DNA of 64,000 nt from Rhizobium sp. Root483D2. GTDB lineage: Bacteria > Pseudomonadota > Alphaproteobacteria > Rhizobiales > Rhizobiaceae. Position numbers and translations under genes: made by a program. Positions 45,085-54,900 of this stretch are shown here, piece by piece. The notes beneath the pieces were generated by a model that was given only the letters and a program-made list of their open reading frames with translations, was not told the DNA's origin and ran no database searches. Location: contig NZ_LMFB01000038.1 in NCBI RefSeq assembly GCF_001426685.1, positions 1 through 64,000 on the forward strand, in the 5' to 3' direction. Each line of letters starts with the position of its first letter. Position 1 is the stretch's first letter.

Positions 45085-46089
45085 TCAGGCGAGGTGCGCG
45101 CTGCGCAAGGCATCCGCCAAACGTGTATCGCCTGCCGCATCGGGTGCAAGTCCAATCCTCAGCCATGACGGCGCATAGGCGAATTTCCGCGTCAAAATCC
45201 GCTGCTGGCAGAGATGCGCGTGCAGATCGGCTGCCCGCGCGTGATCAACAAGCGTGAAAAGCGGCGTGCCGCCGATGATCGTCAGCCCGGCCCGGCGCAG
45301 GACGGCCGCAAGCCCTTCACTCCGCGCCAGAATCAGCGACTGCACCGCCTTCGTATCCCCGCCCATCAGCTTTGCCGCCACCACAAGCGCCGGCCCTGAC
45401 ACCGCCCAGGGGCCGAGCCATTCCTGAAACGCGGATAGAACCGGCTCCGCTGCAATGACGAAACCAAGCCGCAGCCCCGCCAGGCCGAAGAATTTGCCAA
45501 AGGAGCGGAAGACGATGAGATTGCCGTGAGCGGCGGTCTGTCCGGCGACGCAGAGATCAGGCGCGGTATCGCCAAAGGCTTCATCGACAAGCAGCAACCC
45601 GCCATGAGCCTGCATGCGCTGCGCCATGCAGACGACATCCTCGGGCGCAAAGGCGCGTCCGGTCGGATTGTTGGGATTGACCAGGACCGCCAGTCCATGA
45701 TCCGGCGTCAGCTGATCGGCTGACGAAATCTCGTCGATCGCGAAACCGGCACTGGCGAAGGCCCGCGCATATTCGCCGTAAGTCGGCGCGAAAATGGCGA
45801 TGCGGCGGCCGGGCGCAACCAGACGCGGCAGGAGCTGGATGACCGACTGCGTGCCGGGAACAGGAAGCGGCAGGCTGCCGCTGCTACGATAATAACGAGC
45901 TGCCGCATGCCGGGCGCTGTCCACCAGATGCCGGTCCGGCAGCCGGTGCCAGGCCTGAACGTCGATATCGGGCAAACGCACAGGATTGGGGTTGATGCCG
46001 GTCGAAAGATCCAGCCAGTCCTCCGGCTTGCCGCCGAACGCAGCTGCAGCCTCGGTAATCCCGCCGCCATGCACGATCGGCGCGGTCAT
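45085..46089 (-). CDS. cobC: Threonine-phosphate decarboxylase CobC
   Basis: 334 residues of the class-I PLP aminotransferase fold. Ala/Gly-rich start GGGITEAAAAFGGKPEDWLDLSTGINP; Asn in VNPNNPTGRAF; the PLP Lys is in FRSFGKFFGLAGLRLGF (SFGK); the C-terminal Arg lies in WLRIGLAP. It produces (R)-1-aminopropan-2-ol phosphate for CobD. It overlaps cobB by 4 bases. Confidence 0.93.
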   Translation of the reverse strand: MTAPIVHGGGITEAAAAFGGKPEDWLDLSTGINPNPVRLPDIDVQAWHRLPDRHLVDSARHAAARYYRSSGSLPLPVPGTQSVIQLLPRLVAPGRRIAIFAPTYGEYARAFASAGFAIDEISSADQLTPDHGLAVLVNPNNPTGRAFAPEDVVCMAQRMQAHGGLLLVDEAFGDTAPDLCVAGQTAAHGNLIVFRSFGKFFGLAGLRLGFVIAAEPVLSAFQEWLGPWAVSGPALVVAAKLMGGDTKAVQSLILARSEGLAAVLRRAGLTIIGGTPLFTLVDHARAADLHAHLCQQRILTRKFAYAPSWLRIGLAPDAAGDTRLADALRSAHLA

Positions 46090-47390
46090 GCGCCGGCGGC
46101 CATGTCGATCAGATGCATGAAGGAACCGGCAACCTGCCCGCGCTGCAGCCCGGCGGGCCCCAGCGGCGTGCCTGCGGCATCGGTAGTGGCAAACAGCCTG
46201 TCGGCGTCGCCCTCGGACAGGATCGTGGCATAGTGAAATTCATGCGCCATCAGCGGACCATCGAAAAAGCTGGCATTGAGCGGCGTGACCCGCCGGTAGC
46301 CCAGATGCCGTTTTCGCACCGCAAAACTGGTGGCGAGCGGCAGGAGGCCAAGCATTTCGTAGCGCGTGCCATCGGCAGCGGCAAGCCCCTCGCCCAGCAC
46401 CATATAGCCACCGCATTCGCCAAAAATCCGGGCGCCGCGATCCCGGGCTACCGCCATGCCGGATTTGAACGTTGCGGCATTCGCGAGTGTGCCCGCATGA
46501 AGCTCGGGATAGCCGCCCGGCAGATAGACGGCGTCGGTATCATCAGCGGGCGCCTCGTCTGCAAGCGGCGAGAAGAACACGAGTTCAGCCCCCGCACGCC
46601 GCCAGCCCGCCAGAAGATGCTCATAGCAAAAAGCAAAGGCGATATCGCGGGCAATGGCGATCTTCTGGCCAAGCGGCTTCAAAGGCGCGATATCGGCCTG
46701 CGCACGCGATATAGGGCCCGGCCGGGCAAGAGACAGGATTGCATCCAGATCGCAGCCCTGTTCGACCTGTGTGGCGGCGTGCTCGATGAACGCATCCAGC
46801 GCGCCATGTTCCCCGGCCTGCACGAGGCCGAGATGACGCTCGGGCAGCTTCAGGCCGGCATCCTGCCGCAACACGCCCAGCACCGGCATGCCGATCGCAT
46901 CCAGCGCACCGCGCAGCATCGTTTCGTGGCGCGCGCTGCCGACCTTGTTGAGAATAACGCCGCAGATTTGCACATCGTCGCGGTACGTGGCGTAGCCGCG
47001 CACCAGCGCTGCCACCGATTGCGCCATGCGGCCGCAATCCACCACCAGGATGACGGAAATCCCCAGCATGGCGGCGAGATCGGCGGGCGAACCGGTGCCA
47101 TCCACGGAACCGTCATAAAGCCCCATCATCGCCTCGATGATCAGCGCTTCGCCGCCTGCGCTTGCCATCGCCGCATTGGAACCGAGCAGCAACGGGCGCA
47201 TCGCCCATGGGTCATAGTTTAGGCACACCCGGCCGCTTGCGGCCGTATGGAAGGCCGGATCGATATAATCAGGACCAGCCTTGCCCGGCGCCAGCGATAT
47301 TCCGCGATTGCGCAAGGCCCGCATCAAGCCGAGCGTCACCGTCGTCTTGCCAGAACCGGAGGATGGCGCTGCGATCAGCAGGCCGGTCAT
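46086..47390 (-). CDS. cobB: Cobyrinic acid a,c-diamide synthase CobB
   Basis: 434 residues from MTGLLIAAPSSGSGKTTVT, a P-loop of the MinD/dethiobiotin synthase type. The C-terminal class-I glutamine amidotransferase domain has YLPGGYPELHA and GARIFGECGGYMVLGEG with the nucleophilic Cys, and a His near HEFHYA. It amidates the a and c side chains using glutamine and ATP. The start at 47390 overlaps the cobA stop (ATGA); longer in-frame sequence is non-coding. Confidence 0.94.
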   Translation of the reverse strand: MTGLLIAAPSSGSGKTTVTLGLMRALRNRGISLAPGKAGPDYIDPAFHTAASGRVCLNYDPWAMRPLLLGSNAAMASAGGEALIIEAMMGLYDGSVDGTGSPADLAAMLGISVILVVDCGRMAQSVAALVRGYATYRDDVQICGVILNKVGSARHETMLRGALDAIGMPVLGVLRQDAGLKLPERHLGLVQAGEHGALDAFIEHAATQVEQGCDLDAILSLARPGPISRAQADIAPLKPLGQKIAIARDIAFAFCYEHLLAGWRRAGAELVFFSPLADEAPADDTDAVYLPGGYPELHAGTLANAATFKSGMAVARDRGARIFGECGGYMVLGEGLAAADGTRYEMLGLLPLATSFAVRKRHLGYRRVTPLNASFFDGPLMAHEFHYATILSEGDADRLFATTDAAGTPLGPAGLQRGQVAGSFMHLIDMAAGA

Positions 47391-48229
47391 GCCGGGTCCT
47401 TGTAGGCGCGGCTTGAGAGGGGATCGGATGTCAGGACCCGGCCATCGAGCGCACCCAGCCAGTCGAGCGACGCCCGCAGGCGCACCACCTCCCCGACCAC
47501 GACGATCGCCGGCGGCTGTAGCCCGGATGCGGCCATATCGGCCTCCGCCCGCGACAGCGTCGTTTCCAAAATCGTCTGTTGCGGCGTTGCGGCGTCGCAC
47601 ACGAAGGCAACGGGTTCGTCCGGCGAGCGGCCGGCGGCCATCAGATTGGCGGCGATCTGGCCGATATGTTTCATCGCCATATACATGACGATCACGGGCG
47701 AACCTTTGGCGATGCCCTCCCAATGGATGCGGTCGGGAACGAGCCCGGAGGAATCATGGCCGGTGAGAAACGTCACCGCGTGATTGACCTCGCGATGCGT
47801 CACCGGAATGCCGGCATAGGCCAGCCCGCCGATCCCGGCGGTGATACCCGGCACGATTCTAAACGGAATGCCATGCTCGACCAGCATCAGCGCCTCTTCG
47901 CCACCACGGCCAAAGACGAAGGGATCGCCCCCCTTCAACCGCAGCACGCGCTTGCCCTGCCGTGCCAGTTCGACCAGCCGGAGCGAAATGTCGCGCTGTT
48001 TCGGCGACGGCTTGCCGCCGCGCTTTCCGGCAAATTCCAGGACGGCGCCCGGCTTGGCGAGGCTCAGGCAATCGGCGTTCACAAGCGCATCATGGACGAT
48101 GACATCCGCCTGGCCCAGCGCGTTGGCGGCATGCAGGGTGAGCAGGCCGGGATCGCCGGGACCGGCACCGACGAGCCAGACAGAGCCCGGCGCCAGCTCG
48201 GGAAGACCGGAAAACAGTCCGCCTGTCAT
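47387..48229 (-). CDS. cobA: Uroporphyrinogen-III C-methyltransferase CobA
   Basis: 280 residues. SAM-methyltransferase motifs of the SUMT family: VWLVGAGPGDPGLLTLHA, VIVHDALVN, LKGGDPFVFGRGGEEA and VPGITAGIGGLAYAGIPVTHR. It makes precorrin-2, the entry to both cobalamin and siroheme synthesis. No siroheme CysG fusion is present. Four-base overlaps with cobE and cobB show tight coupling. Confidence 0.95.
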   Translation of the reverse strand: MTGGLFSGLPELAPGSVWLVGAGPGDPGLLTLHAANALGQADVIVHDALVNADCLSLAKPGAVLEFAGKRGGKPSPKQRDISLRLVELARQGKRVLRLKGGDPFVFGRGGEEALMLVEHGIPFRIVPGITAGIGGLAYAGIPVTHREVNHAVTFLTGHDSSGLVPDRIHWEGIAKGSPVIVMYMAMKHIGQIAANLMAAGRSPDEPVAFVCDAATPQQTILETTLSRAEADMAASGLQPPAIVVVGEVVRLRASLDWLGALDGRVLTSDPLSSRAYKDPA

Positions 48230-48747
48230 GACGCGGCTCCGCTCAGCACGGATACGAGGCGCCCTGATTCCAGATGTGAAGATGCGGAATCACTTTGCCA
48301 GCGCCCGGCGGCAACATTCGGATTTGATTCGACAAATTCTCCGCAAGCAATGGCTGCGGTCGCATGGGCCGACTTGATCTTCGCAACGATGAGCGAGCCA
48401 GACTTGCCGGCCGCAGCCAGCGCCGCCGCTTCCGCCACGCCATGGCAGCCCGTCAGGGCAAAGACGATCTCCGACGGATTTTTAAGCCGTGACGTCTGCG
48501 CCTCCAGCGCGCCGGCATCAAAGACCAGAAAGGGTACGGAGAAATGCGTGGCGGCCGCCAGCATCGCCGGTTCTGCCGCACGCGTGTCGAGGGAGGCAAT
48601 ACCGGTCAGGTCACGGCGATCGAGACCTGCCAGACGCAACGCGTTTTCGGCCAGGAGGATCACCTCGCCACATGGCGTGCCGCGCTCGCAGCCAAGGCCG
48701 AGCACGAGCGGCCTTTGGCCCGCCTGATCGCCGATATCCCGATGCAT
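48226..48747 (-). CDS. cobE: Cobalamin biosynthesis protein CobE
   Basis: 173 residues. LVLGLGCERGTPCGEVILLAENAL and SLDTRAAEPAMLAAA match the CobE/CbiG C-terminal family, needed in aerobic cobalamin synthesis although its exact reaction is poorly defined. After residue about 125 the sequence becomes Ser/Ala-rich. The ATG at 48747 has GGGAGG 11 bases upstream; a GTG at 48903 has a closer AGGAG, but the extra 52 residues are Arg-rich and look non-coding. Confidence 0.85.
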   Translation of the reverse strand: MHRDIGDQAGQRPLVLGLGCERGTPCGEVILLAENALRLAGLDRRDLTGIASLDTRAAEPAMLAAATHFSVPFLVFDAGALEAQTSRLKNPSEIVFALTGCHGVAEAAALAAAGKSGSLIVAKIKSAHATAAIACGEFVESNPNVAAGRWQSDSASSHLESGRLVSVLSGAAS

Positions 48748-49277
48748 CACCAAAACGCGCCTCCCGCGCCGCACGATCACGATGCGCGGGGCCTTCGACA
48801 GCCAAAGGCTTCGAAGCGGTCTGGACAGCACCGGATGAAGCCCCCTGACTGGGTCGGCCGCACCGGACGCTCTTTCAGCCCACCTCGATGGGCACCGTCG
48901 CACGTCACTCCTGTTTAACGGAGGCCACCTGCCCGGTCAAACCGGATTGCGCCATTCGCGCAGCCGCCCGCGTCATACAGACGATTATGCCCTTTCAAGC
49001 ACCGCAAACGCGCCTCCCCACGCTTTGAACGCACTTAAACCGCATTTGACGCCCACGCCTCAGACAAGGTGCACCCAAAACCGCAAAAGACTGCGGCACC
49101 GCATTCCGTTCTGGAATATTTCTGACGATGACAAGCACCATTGCTCCTGGTCATCGCGCTACCAATGACAATCAGTGACGGCACGAACCGCAGGATGCGC
49201 GCTCGGTGCGCGGGCATTTGATAGAACAGTATCGAGCGTTCGCTGCCGACAGCCAAGCCGATGCGGGAGGACTGTCC
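48748..49277. other. Upstream region of cobE-A-B-C-D
   Basis: 530 bases without a confident gene. It should contain the promoter for the cob operon on the minus strand and for the small plus-strand ORF. A segment at 48840-48903 recalls the start of a cobalamin riboswitch but has no B12 box. The GC skew and codon pattern give no clear frame. Confidence 0.45.
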
Positions 49278-49445
49278 ATGATGTTTTTCAAGAAAAAGCC
49301 GGCATTGATCCAGATTGTCTCGGCAACAACGCCAAGGCCGGTGCGCAAGATAGCCGAGATCAAGGTCAAGGCGGCCGGGAAACCAGACAGCGACGGTCAA
49401 CACCGCCGCATGCTGCGCACTGTCGAAGATAACCGCCTTTTATAA
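49278..49445 (+). CDS. Small hypothetical protein
   Basis: 55 residues, MMFFKKKPALIQIVSATTPRPVRKIAEIKVKAAGK..., highly basic. GGGAGGA lies seven bases before the double ATG, a strong SD that sets the start. No family is recognised. It is 49 bases upstream of the DUF1488 gene and may share its transcript. Confidence 0.55.
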   Translation: MMFFKKKPALIQIVSATTPRPVRKIAEIKVKAAGKPDSDGQHRRMLRTVEDNRLL

Positions 49446-49494
49446 GCCGGATTTCGGCAGCCGATATTTCAATCATTCAAGGCACAGATTTTTC

Positions 49495-49758
49495 ATGGCA
49501 TTGACCTTTCCAAACACCAGCCGCAGCTACGACGAAACTGCCAGACGCGTCCGCTTTCTGGGCCATGACGGCATGTTCGAGGTCAAATTCTTCGTTGAAA
49601 TCGGCGCCCTGCCGAAGATCGTCTCGCGCGCACCGAGCGAGGCCGATTGCCTGGCCGCCTTCGATGCGGCGCGCACGTCCGTGCATGATATTGCCCGCAA
49701 GGCCTATGGGCGCGACCGGCGTGACAGCTATGTGCTGACCGAGGCGCATTTCAAATAG
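49495..49758 (+). CDS. DUF1488 family protein
   Basis: 87 residues matching DUF1488: LTFPNTSRSYDETARRVRFLGHDGMFEVKFFVE, an all-residue soluble small domain, then ADCLAAFDAARTSVHDIARKAYGR. The family is common in proteobacteria and has no assigned function. Confidence 0.85.
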   Translation: MALTFPNTSRSYDETARRVRFLGHDGMFEVKFFVEIGALPKIVSRAPSEADCLAAFDAARTSVHDIARKAYGRDRRDSYVLTEAHFK

Positions 49759-49881
49759 GGCACAAACCATCGTGATCTCTGCAAGGGGCGGCGCCGTTCT
49801 GGCCGCCGCCTTTGCATTTCCGGTGAACCTCTGACACACAGTGGCTGAATTTCCATCCGCTCCGGCCGTCCGAGTCTCCCC

Positions 49882-50667
49882 GTGCACGATCTTGCCCCCC
49901 ATCTCCTCGCCTTCCTATTCATCGCCGCCTTTGTTGCCGGGTTCATCGATTCCATCGCCGGTGGCGGCGGCATGATCACCATACCGGCCATGCTGATTGC
50001 CGGTATTCCGCCGCTCGAAACGCTGGGGACCAACAAGCTGCAATCGCTGTTCGGATCAGGCTCGGCGAGCATTGCCTATGCGCGGCGCGGCCATGTCAAT
50101 CTGGTCGGACAATTGCCGATGGCGGCCCTTGCGATGATCGGCGGAGCGCTGGGTGCCGTGCTCGCCACGATCGTTCCCGGTGACGTATTGAAGGTGGCGC
50201 TACCGTTTTTCCTGATCGCCATCGCGCTTTATTTCGGCTTGAAGCCGAATATCAGCGACACCGACCGGACACGGCGGATGACACCCTTTCTCTTCGGCCT
50301 GATCTTCGTTCCGTTGATCGGCTTTTATGATGGCGTGTTCGGCCCCGGCACAGGGTCCTTCTTCATGCTGGGCTTTGTAACATTGGCCGGTTTCGGCATA
50401 TTGAAGGCGACGGCGCATACGAAATTCCTGAATTTCGGCTCCAATATCGGCGGCTTCGTCGTGTTCGCGCTGTACGGCGTGATCCTGTGGAAAGTTGGCC
50501 TCCTGATGGGCGCCGGTCAGTTTGCCGGCGCTCAGGTCGGATCGCGGTTTGCCATGAAAAACGGCGCCAAGATCATCAAGCCGCTCCTGGTCGTCACCTG
50601 CATCGCCTTGGCGATCAAGCTTCTGGCCGATCCGGGCCATCCGGTCCGGATCTGGCTCGGCTGGTAA
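49882..50667 (+). CDS. TSUP (TauE/SafE) family permease
   Basis: 261 residues, about eight hydrophobic helices in two related halves (LLAFLFIAAFVAGFIDSIAGGGGMI and VPLIGFYDGVFGPGTGSFFML). The GGGG after the first helix and the GxxGPGTG signature are those of the TauE/SafE family, exporters or importers of sulfonates, sulfite or sulfoacetate. GTG start. It converges on cobO with 26 bases between stops; no functional link to cobalamin is evident. Confidence 0.9.
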   Translation: MHDLAPHLLAFLFIAAFVAGFIDSIAGGGGMITIPAMLIAGIPPLETLGTNKLQSLFGSGSASIAYARRGHVNLVGQLPMAALAMIGGALGAVLATIVPGDVLKVALPFFLIAIALYFGLKPNISDTDRTRRMTPFLFGLIFVPLIGFYDGVFGPGTGSFFMLGFVTLAGFGILKATAHTKFLNFGSNIGGFVVFALYGVILWKVGLLMGAGQFAGAQVGSRFAMKNGAKIIKPLLVVTCIALAIKLLADPGHPVRIWLGW

Positions 50668-50693
50668 AACACGAGCGCTTCACCGCTAGACGG

Positions 50694-51338
50694 TCAGAAC
50701 TCGACGCCGACCTGCGCCTTGATGCCGGAGCGGAAAGGATGCTTGATCAGTTCCATCTCGGTGACGAGATCGGCGGCCTCGATCAGCTCTTCCTTGGCGT
50801 TGCGGCCGGTCAGCACCACATGCGTCATAGGCGGCTTTTCGTCTTTCAGGAACCGTACCACCTCGGCCACGTCGATATAATCATAGCGCAGCGCAATATT
50901 GATCTCATCGAGCAGGACCATGGAATTCCGCTCGTCGCGGATCAGTTCCTTGGCCTTTTCCCAGGCTTTTTCGGCCATGGCGATGTCGCGCGACCGGTCC
51001 TGCGTTTCCCAGGTGAAGCCCTCGCCCAGCGTATAGAATTGGCAGACATCGCCAAAATGCTTCTCGATCAGATCGCGCTCGCCGGTTTCCCAGGCGCCCT
51101 TGATGAACTGCACGACGGCTGACGGCATGCCATGGGCGATATGGCGGAAGATCATGCCGAAACCGGCCGTCGATTTGCCCTTGCCCTTGCCGGTATTGAC
51201 GATGATGAGGCCCTTCTGGTCCGTCTTCGTCGCCATGATCTTTTCACGCGCGGTCTTCTTCTTCGCCATCTTCATGGCGTGACGGGCTTCGTCGTGGACG
51301 GGGCCTGTTTCCGCTGCCTGTACGTCGTCTTCACTCAT
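50694..51338 (-). CDS. cobO: Cob(I)yrinic acid a,c-diamide adenosyltransferase CobO
   Basis: 214 residues of the CobA/CobO family. P-loop NTGKGKGKSTAGFGM and the corrinoid-binding region FYTLGEGFTWETQD are intact, as is LLDEINIALRYDYID. It adenosylates the cobalt of the corrin ring using ATP. The start at MSEDDVQ follows the SD region inside the preceding cupin gene, with which it overlaps by 8 bases. Last gene of the cobP-W-N-(cupin)-O unit. Confidence 0.95.
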   Translation of the reverse strand: MSEDDVQAAETGPVHDEARHAMKMAKKKTAREKIMATKTDQKGLIIVNTGKGKGKSTAGFGMIFRHIAHGMPSAVVQFIKGAWETGERDLIEKHFGDVCQFYTLGEGFTWETQDRSRDIAMAEKAWEKAKELIRDERNSMVLLDEINIALRYDYIDVAEVVRFLKDEKPPMTHVVLTGRNAKEELIEAADLVTEMELIKHPFRSGIKAQVGVEF

Positions 51339-51921
51339 GGTGTGTCCCCTCAAATTTCGGTTTCTCAGCAAGCGGTCCGCCGCGCCACAGATAGAGTGCA
51401 ACGAGCGGCCGGTCCGTGGTTTTCATGGCATGGTTGATGCCGGATGGATGATGGATGACCTCACCGGCCATGCGGATTGCAAACGCGCTGCGATCGCGGC
51501 TCCACAGAGAGCCATCCGTCAGCGGCACGTAGATTTCCTCGGCGATATGATGGTGATCCGGATAGTCGATATCAGGCCCCAGAAGAAGAAAACCGCCCGC
51601 CATGTCGCCGCTGGCAAAATGGCCGCGAGAGCCGAAAAGCTCCATCCAGCCATAGTTCCTGAGGAAATGCTCGCCGAAATCGGCCGAGCCATAGGTGCGC
51701 CCCCAATGGAGGCCATGCGCTTGCTGCGACAGCATCTCTAGAAGGCTATCGCCGGGACCTGCGGTGATCGACTGCAGTTGCCTGACGACCGGGATGGTTT
51801 CCGGGTCAAGCTGCCGCAACTGCAAATCCCAGTCGAAACCATCGAGAAAATCCGCGACATCAGCTGAATTCATCGAATCCAGATAGTCCCTGAATGCCGT
51901 GAGCAGCGTCCGCTTTTCCAT
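51331..51921 (-). CDS. Cupin of the DMSP-lyase (DddL/DddQ-like) family inside the cob operon
   Basis: 196 residues. The C-terminal cupin carries the metal-binding pattern DYPDHHHIAEEIYVPLTDG (H123, H125, E129, Y131) and a later His in HHPSGINHAMKT (H164), as in the DddL/DddQ/DddW group that cleaves dimethylsulfoniopropionate. The N-terminal 60-residue helical region is also of that family. Its place between cobN and cobO, nine bases from cobN and overlapping cobO, suggests a cobalamin-related or co-regulated role and not DMSP cleavage. Function unproven. Confidence 0.8.
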   Translation of the reverse strand: MEKRTLLTAFRDYLDSMNSADVADFLDGFDWDLQLRQLDPETIPVVRQLQSITAGPGDSLLEMLSQQAHGLHWGRTYGSADFGEHFLRNYGWMELFGSRGHFASGDMAGGFLLLGPDIDYPDHHHIAEEIYVPLTDGSLWSRDRSAFAIRMAGEVIHHPSGINHAMKTTDRPLVALYLWRGGPLAEKPKFEGTHHE

Positions 51922-51930
51922 CGCCGCCGC

Positions 51931-54900
51931 CTATTCCGCCGCCGCCGAAAGGCCCTGCAGCTCGAACCGGGCCGAGTTGGAGCGTGGCGACCACAGGCCG
52001 CGGTCGATCGCCTCCATCAGCTTGTCGGTCATCTCCCGCAGTGCATTCGGGTTCTTCTCTTCCATGAACTGGCGCACGCGCTCGTCCATCACATAGGCCT
52101 GGTAGACCGCCTCGAAGTGATGGCTGCGCACGGCACCCGTCGTTGCCGCGAAGGCAAACATGTAATCGACGGTGGCTGCGATTTCGAAGGCGCCCTTGTA
52201 GCCATGGCGCATGACGCCGTCGATCCATTTCGGATTGACAACGCGGCCGCGCACCACCCGGCCGATCTCTTCTTCCAGCGAGCGGATCACCGGCTTTTCC
52301 GGGCGCGAATGGTCGTTGTGATAGATCACCGGGCGCGTGCCGGCCATCTGCTCGACGGCCAGGCTCATGCCGCCTTCGAACTGGTAATAGTCGTCGCTAT
52401 CGAGCAGGTCGTGCTCGCGGTTGTCCTGGTTCTGCACGACGGCCTCAACCGTCTTCAATCGCGCTTCAAGCAGCCCGCGCTCGGCCTTGCCGTCCTCGCC
52501 CGCGCCATAGGCATAGCTTCCCCAGGTGAGATAGGCATCGGCGAGATCGGCGCGATTGCCCCAGCCGCCCTCGTCCATCAGCGCCTGCAACCCGGCACCA
52601 TAGGCGCCGGGCTTGGCCCCGAAGACGCGGTAGGACGCGCGCCGTGCCGCATCCTTTGCCGAAACGCCGGCGGCTTCCAGCCGTTTGGCTTCCGCACGCA
52701 TGCGGGCGGCGATCATGTTGTCGGCATCATCCTCCTCGAGCCCGCCAACGGCGCGGATAGCCGTGTCGAAAAGGGCAATCTGCTCGGGAAAGGCATCGCG
52801 GAAAAAGCCGGAAATGCGCAAGGTGACATCGACGCGCGGACGGCCGAGAATAGCAAGCGGCACGATTTCATAGCCCGTCACACGCCGCGACATCATATCC
52901 CAGACCGGCTTGGTGCCGATCAGTGCCATGGCCTGGGCGATATCGTCGCCGCCGGTGCGCATGTTCGATGTGCCCCAGGCGGTCAGCCCGAACGATGTCG
53001 GCCAGTCGCCGTGATCCTGCAGATAGCGGCGGATCAACAGTTCCGCCGATTTCTTTCCGAGTTCGAAGGCCGCCGGCGTCGGTACGGCGCGGCTATCGAC
53101 CGAATAGAAATTGCGCCCGGTCGGCAACACGTCCGGCCGCCCGCGCGTCGGCGCACCCGACGGACCGGGAGCGACAAACCGTCCATCAAGACCAGTCATC
53201 AGGGCGGCAATTTCCGCATGCCCGGACTGGACGATCGACGGTTTGAGACGGGTTTCGACCTCATGCAGAACGGCGCCGGTGGCCGCCCAGCCTTGCGGGC
53301 ATGGCAAGTCGCCGGAGACAAATTTCGCCGCCAGAAGCTCGATGCGCTCGACGGTATCGCCAGCCGTCCGCCATGGGGCGTCGGATATCTCGGCGAGAAT
53401 GGCCGGTTTCGGGCCGGACCAGGGATCGGACGGGATGCAATCGAGCGGGTCGAAGGAAAAGATCCCCTCCCCAACCCCTCCCCACAAGGGGGAGGGACTA
53501 ATCTGCGGCTTGCCCGTCAGGCTACTGCCAAACTCTGCAGACGCAGCACCCTCGCTGTCTTGAACATGGGCCCCGGCGTTAGAAGCCGGGTTAAGCCCCT
53601 CCCCCTTGTGGGGAGGGGTTGGGGTGGGGTCTTTCGCAAACGCATCCGCCGCAATCGCCCGTTGCAGGCTCTGATCGCCGCCCTCGCTCTGTCCGCGGGG
53701 CACGCGCGCCAGCGCAACCGTCAGATCCGTCAGCAACCGGCCTTCCGGCGCCACCCCGAAGACATGCAGACCATCGCGGATCTGCAATTCCTTGAGGTCG
53801 CAGAGATAGGCATCGAGTTTTTCAAGCGCCTTGTCCTCGCCATCCGTGCCGGCAATGCCGGCATCATGGTCAAGGCCGATATCGCGGACGAGCTCGAGAA
53901 TTTGCTTGCTGAGCAGCCGCAGGCGCCGGGGATCACCGCCGGCCGCGTCGTAATATTCGTCGACCAGCGCTTCCAGGTCCTTCAGCGGACCATAGGATTC
54001 AGCCCGCGTCAAAGGCGGCGTCAGGTGGTCGATGATCACGGCGGCCGTGCGGCGCTTGGCCTGCGTGCCCTCGCCGGGATCGTTGACGATGAACGGATAG
54101 AGATGCGGCATCGGGCCGAAGACGGCTTCCGGATAGCAACCTTCCGACAGCGCCAGCGACTTGCCCGGCAGCCATTCGAGATTGCCGTGCTTGCCCATAT
54201 GGATGATGGCATGGGCGCCGTAGTCGCGGCGCAGACAGGCGTAGAAGGCGAGATATCCATGCGGCGGCACAAGGTCCGGCGAGTGATAGGTTTCCTTCGG
54301 ATCGATATGATAGCCGCGTGCCGGCTGGATGCCTACCAGCGTTTGCCCAAAGCGCGTCAAAGGCAGGGCGAAACGGCCATCCCGGAAAAACGGATCGCTC
54401 TGCGGCTCGCCCCACCGGCCGGTAACCTCAGCCTGAATCCGATCGGGAAGTGATGCAAAGAAGGCGTTGTATTCACTCAACGAAAACGTTTCACGGATGT
54501 CGCAATCCGCCCGCGCCGAGTTGGTCGGACCCTCCATCAGATGCGCAATCAGCGCGTCGCCACTGGCGGGGATCGAATCGATGGCATAGCCGGCGGCGGC
54601 CATTGCCTTCATCACTTCGATGGTTCCTGCAGGGGTATCGAGACCGACGCCATTGCCGAGCCGCCCGTCGCGGTTGGGGTAATTTGCCATGATGATCGCC
54701 ACGCGGCGCTCGCTTGGCGCGGCCTTGCGCAGCCTTGCCCAGTTGGCCGCAAGCTTCGCGGCAAAGGCGACCCGGTCGGCCAGCGGTTCGTGGCCGACGA
54801 TATTGGCCTCGACATCCGCGTCATAGATTGCCGCCGCCTTGAACGAGACGGCCCGCGACAGGATGCGGCCATCGACCTCCGGCAGCGCCACGTTCATGGC

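Noticed and set aside
48780-48910. Possible second cobalamin riboswitch upstream of cobE (minus strand GGTGCCC...GGGCTGAAA...CCGGTGCGGCC)
   Set aside because: The start resembles a cobalamin aptamer, but the GGGAA segment, the CCGCAACTGT core and the B12 box are all missing.
52117-54453. 778-codon plus-strand frame opposite cobN
   Set aside because: Mirror of cobN codon bias, no recognisable domain.
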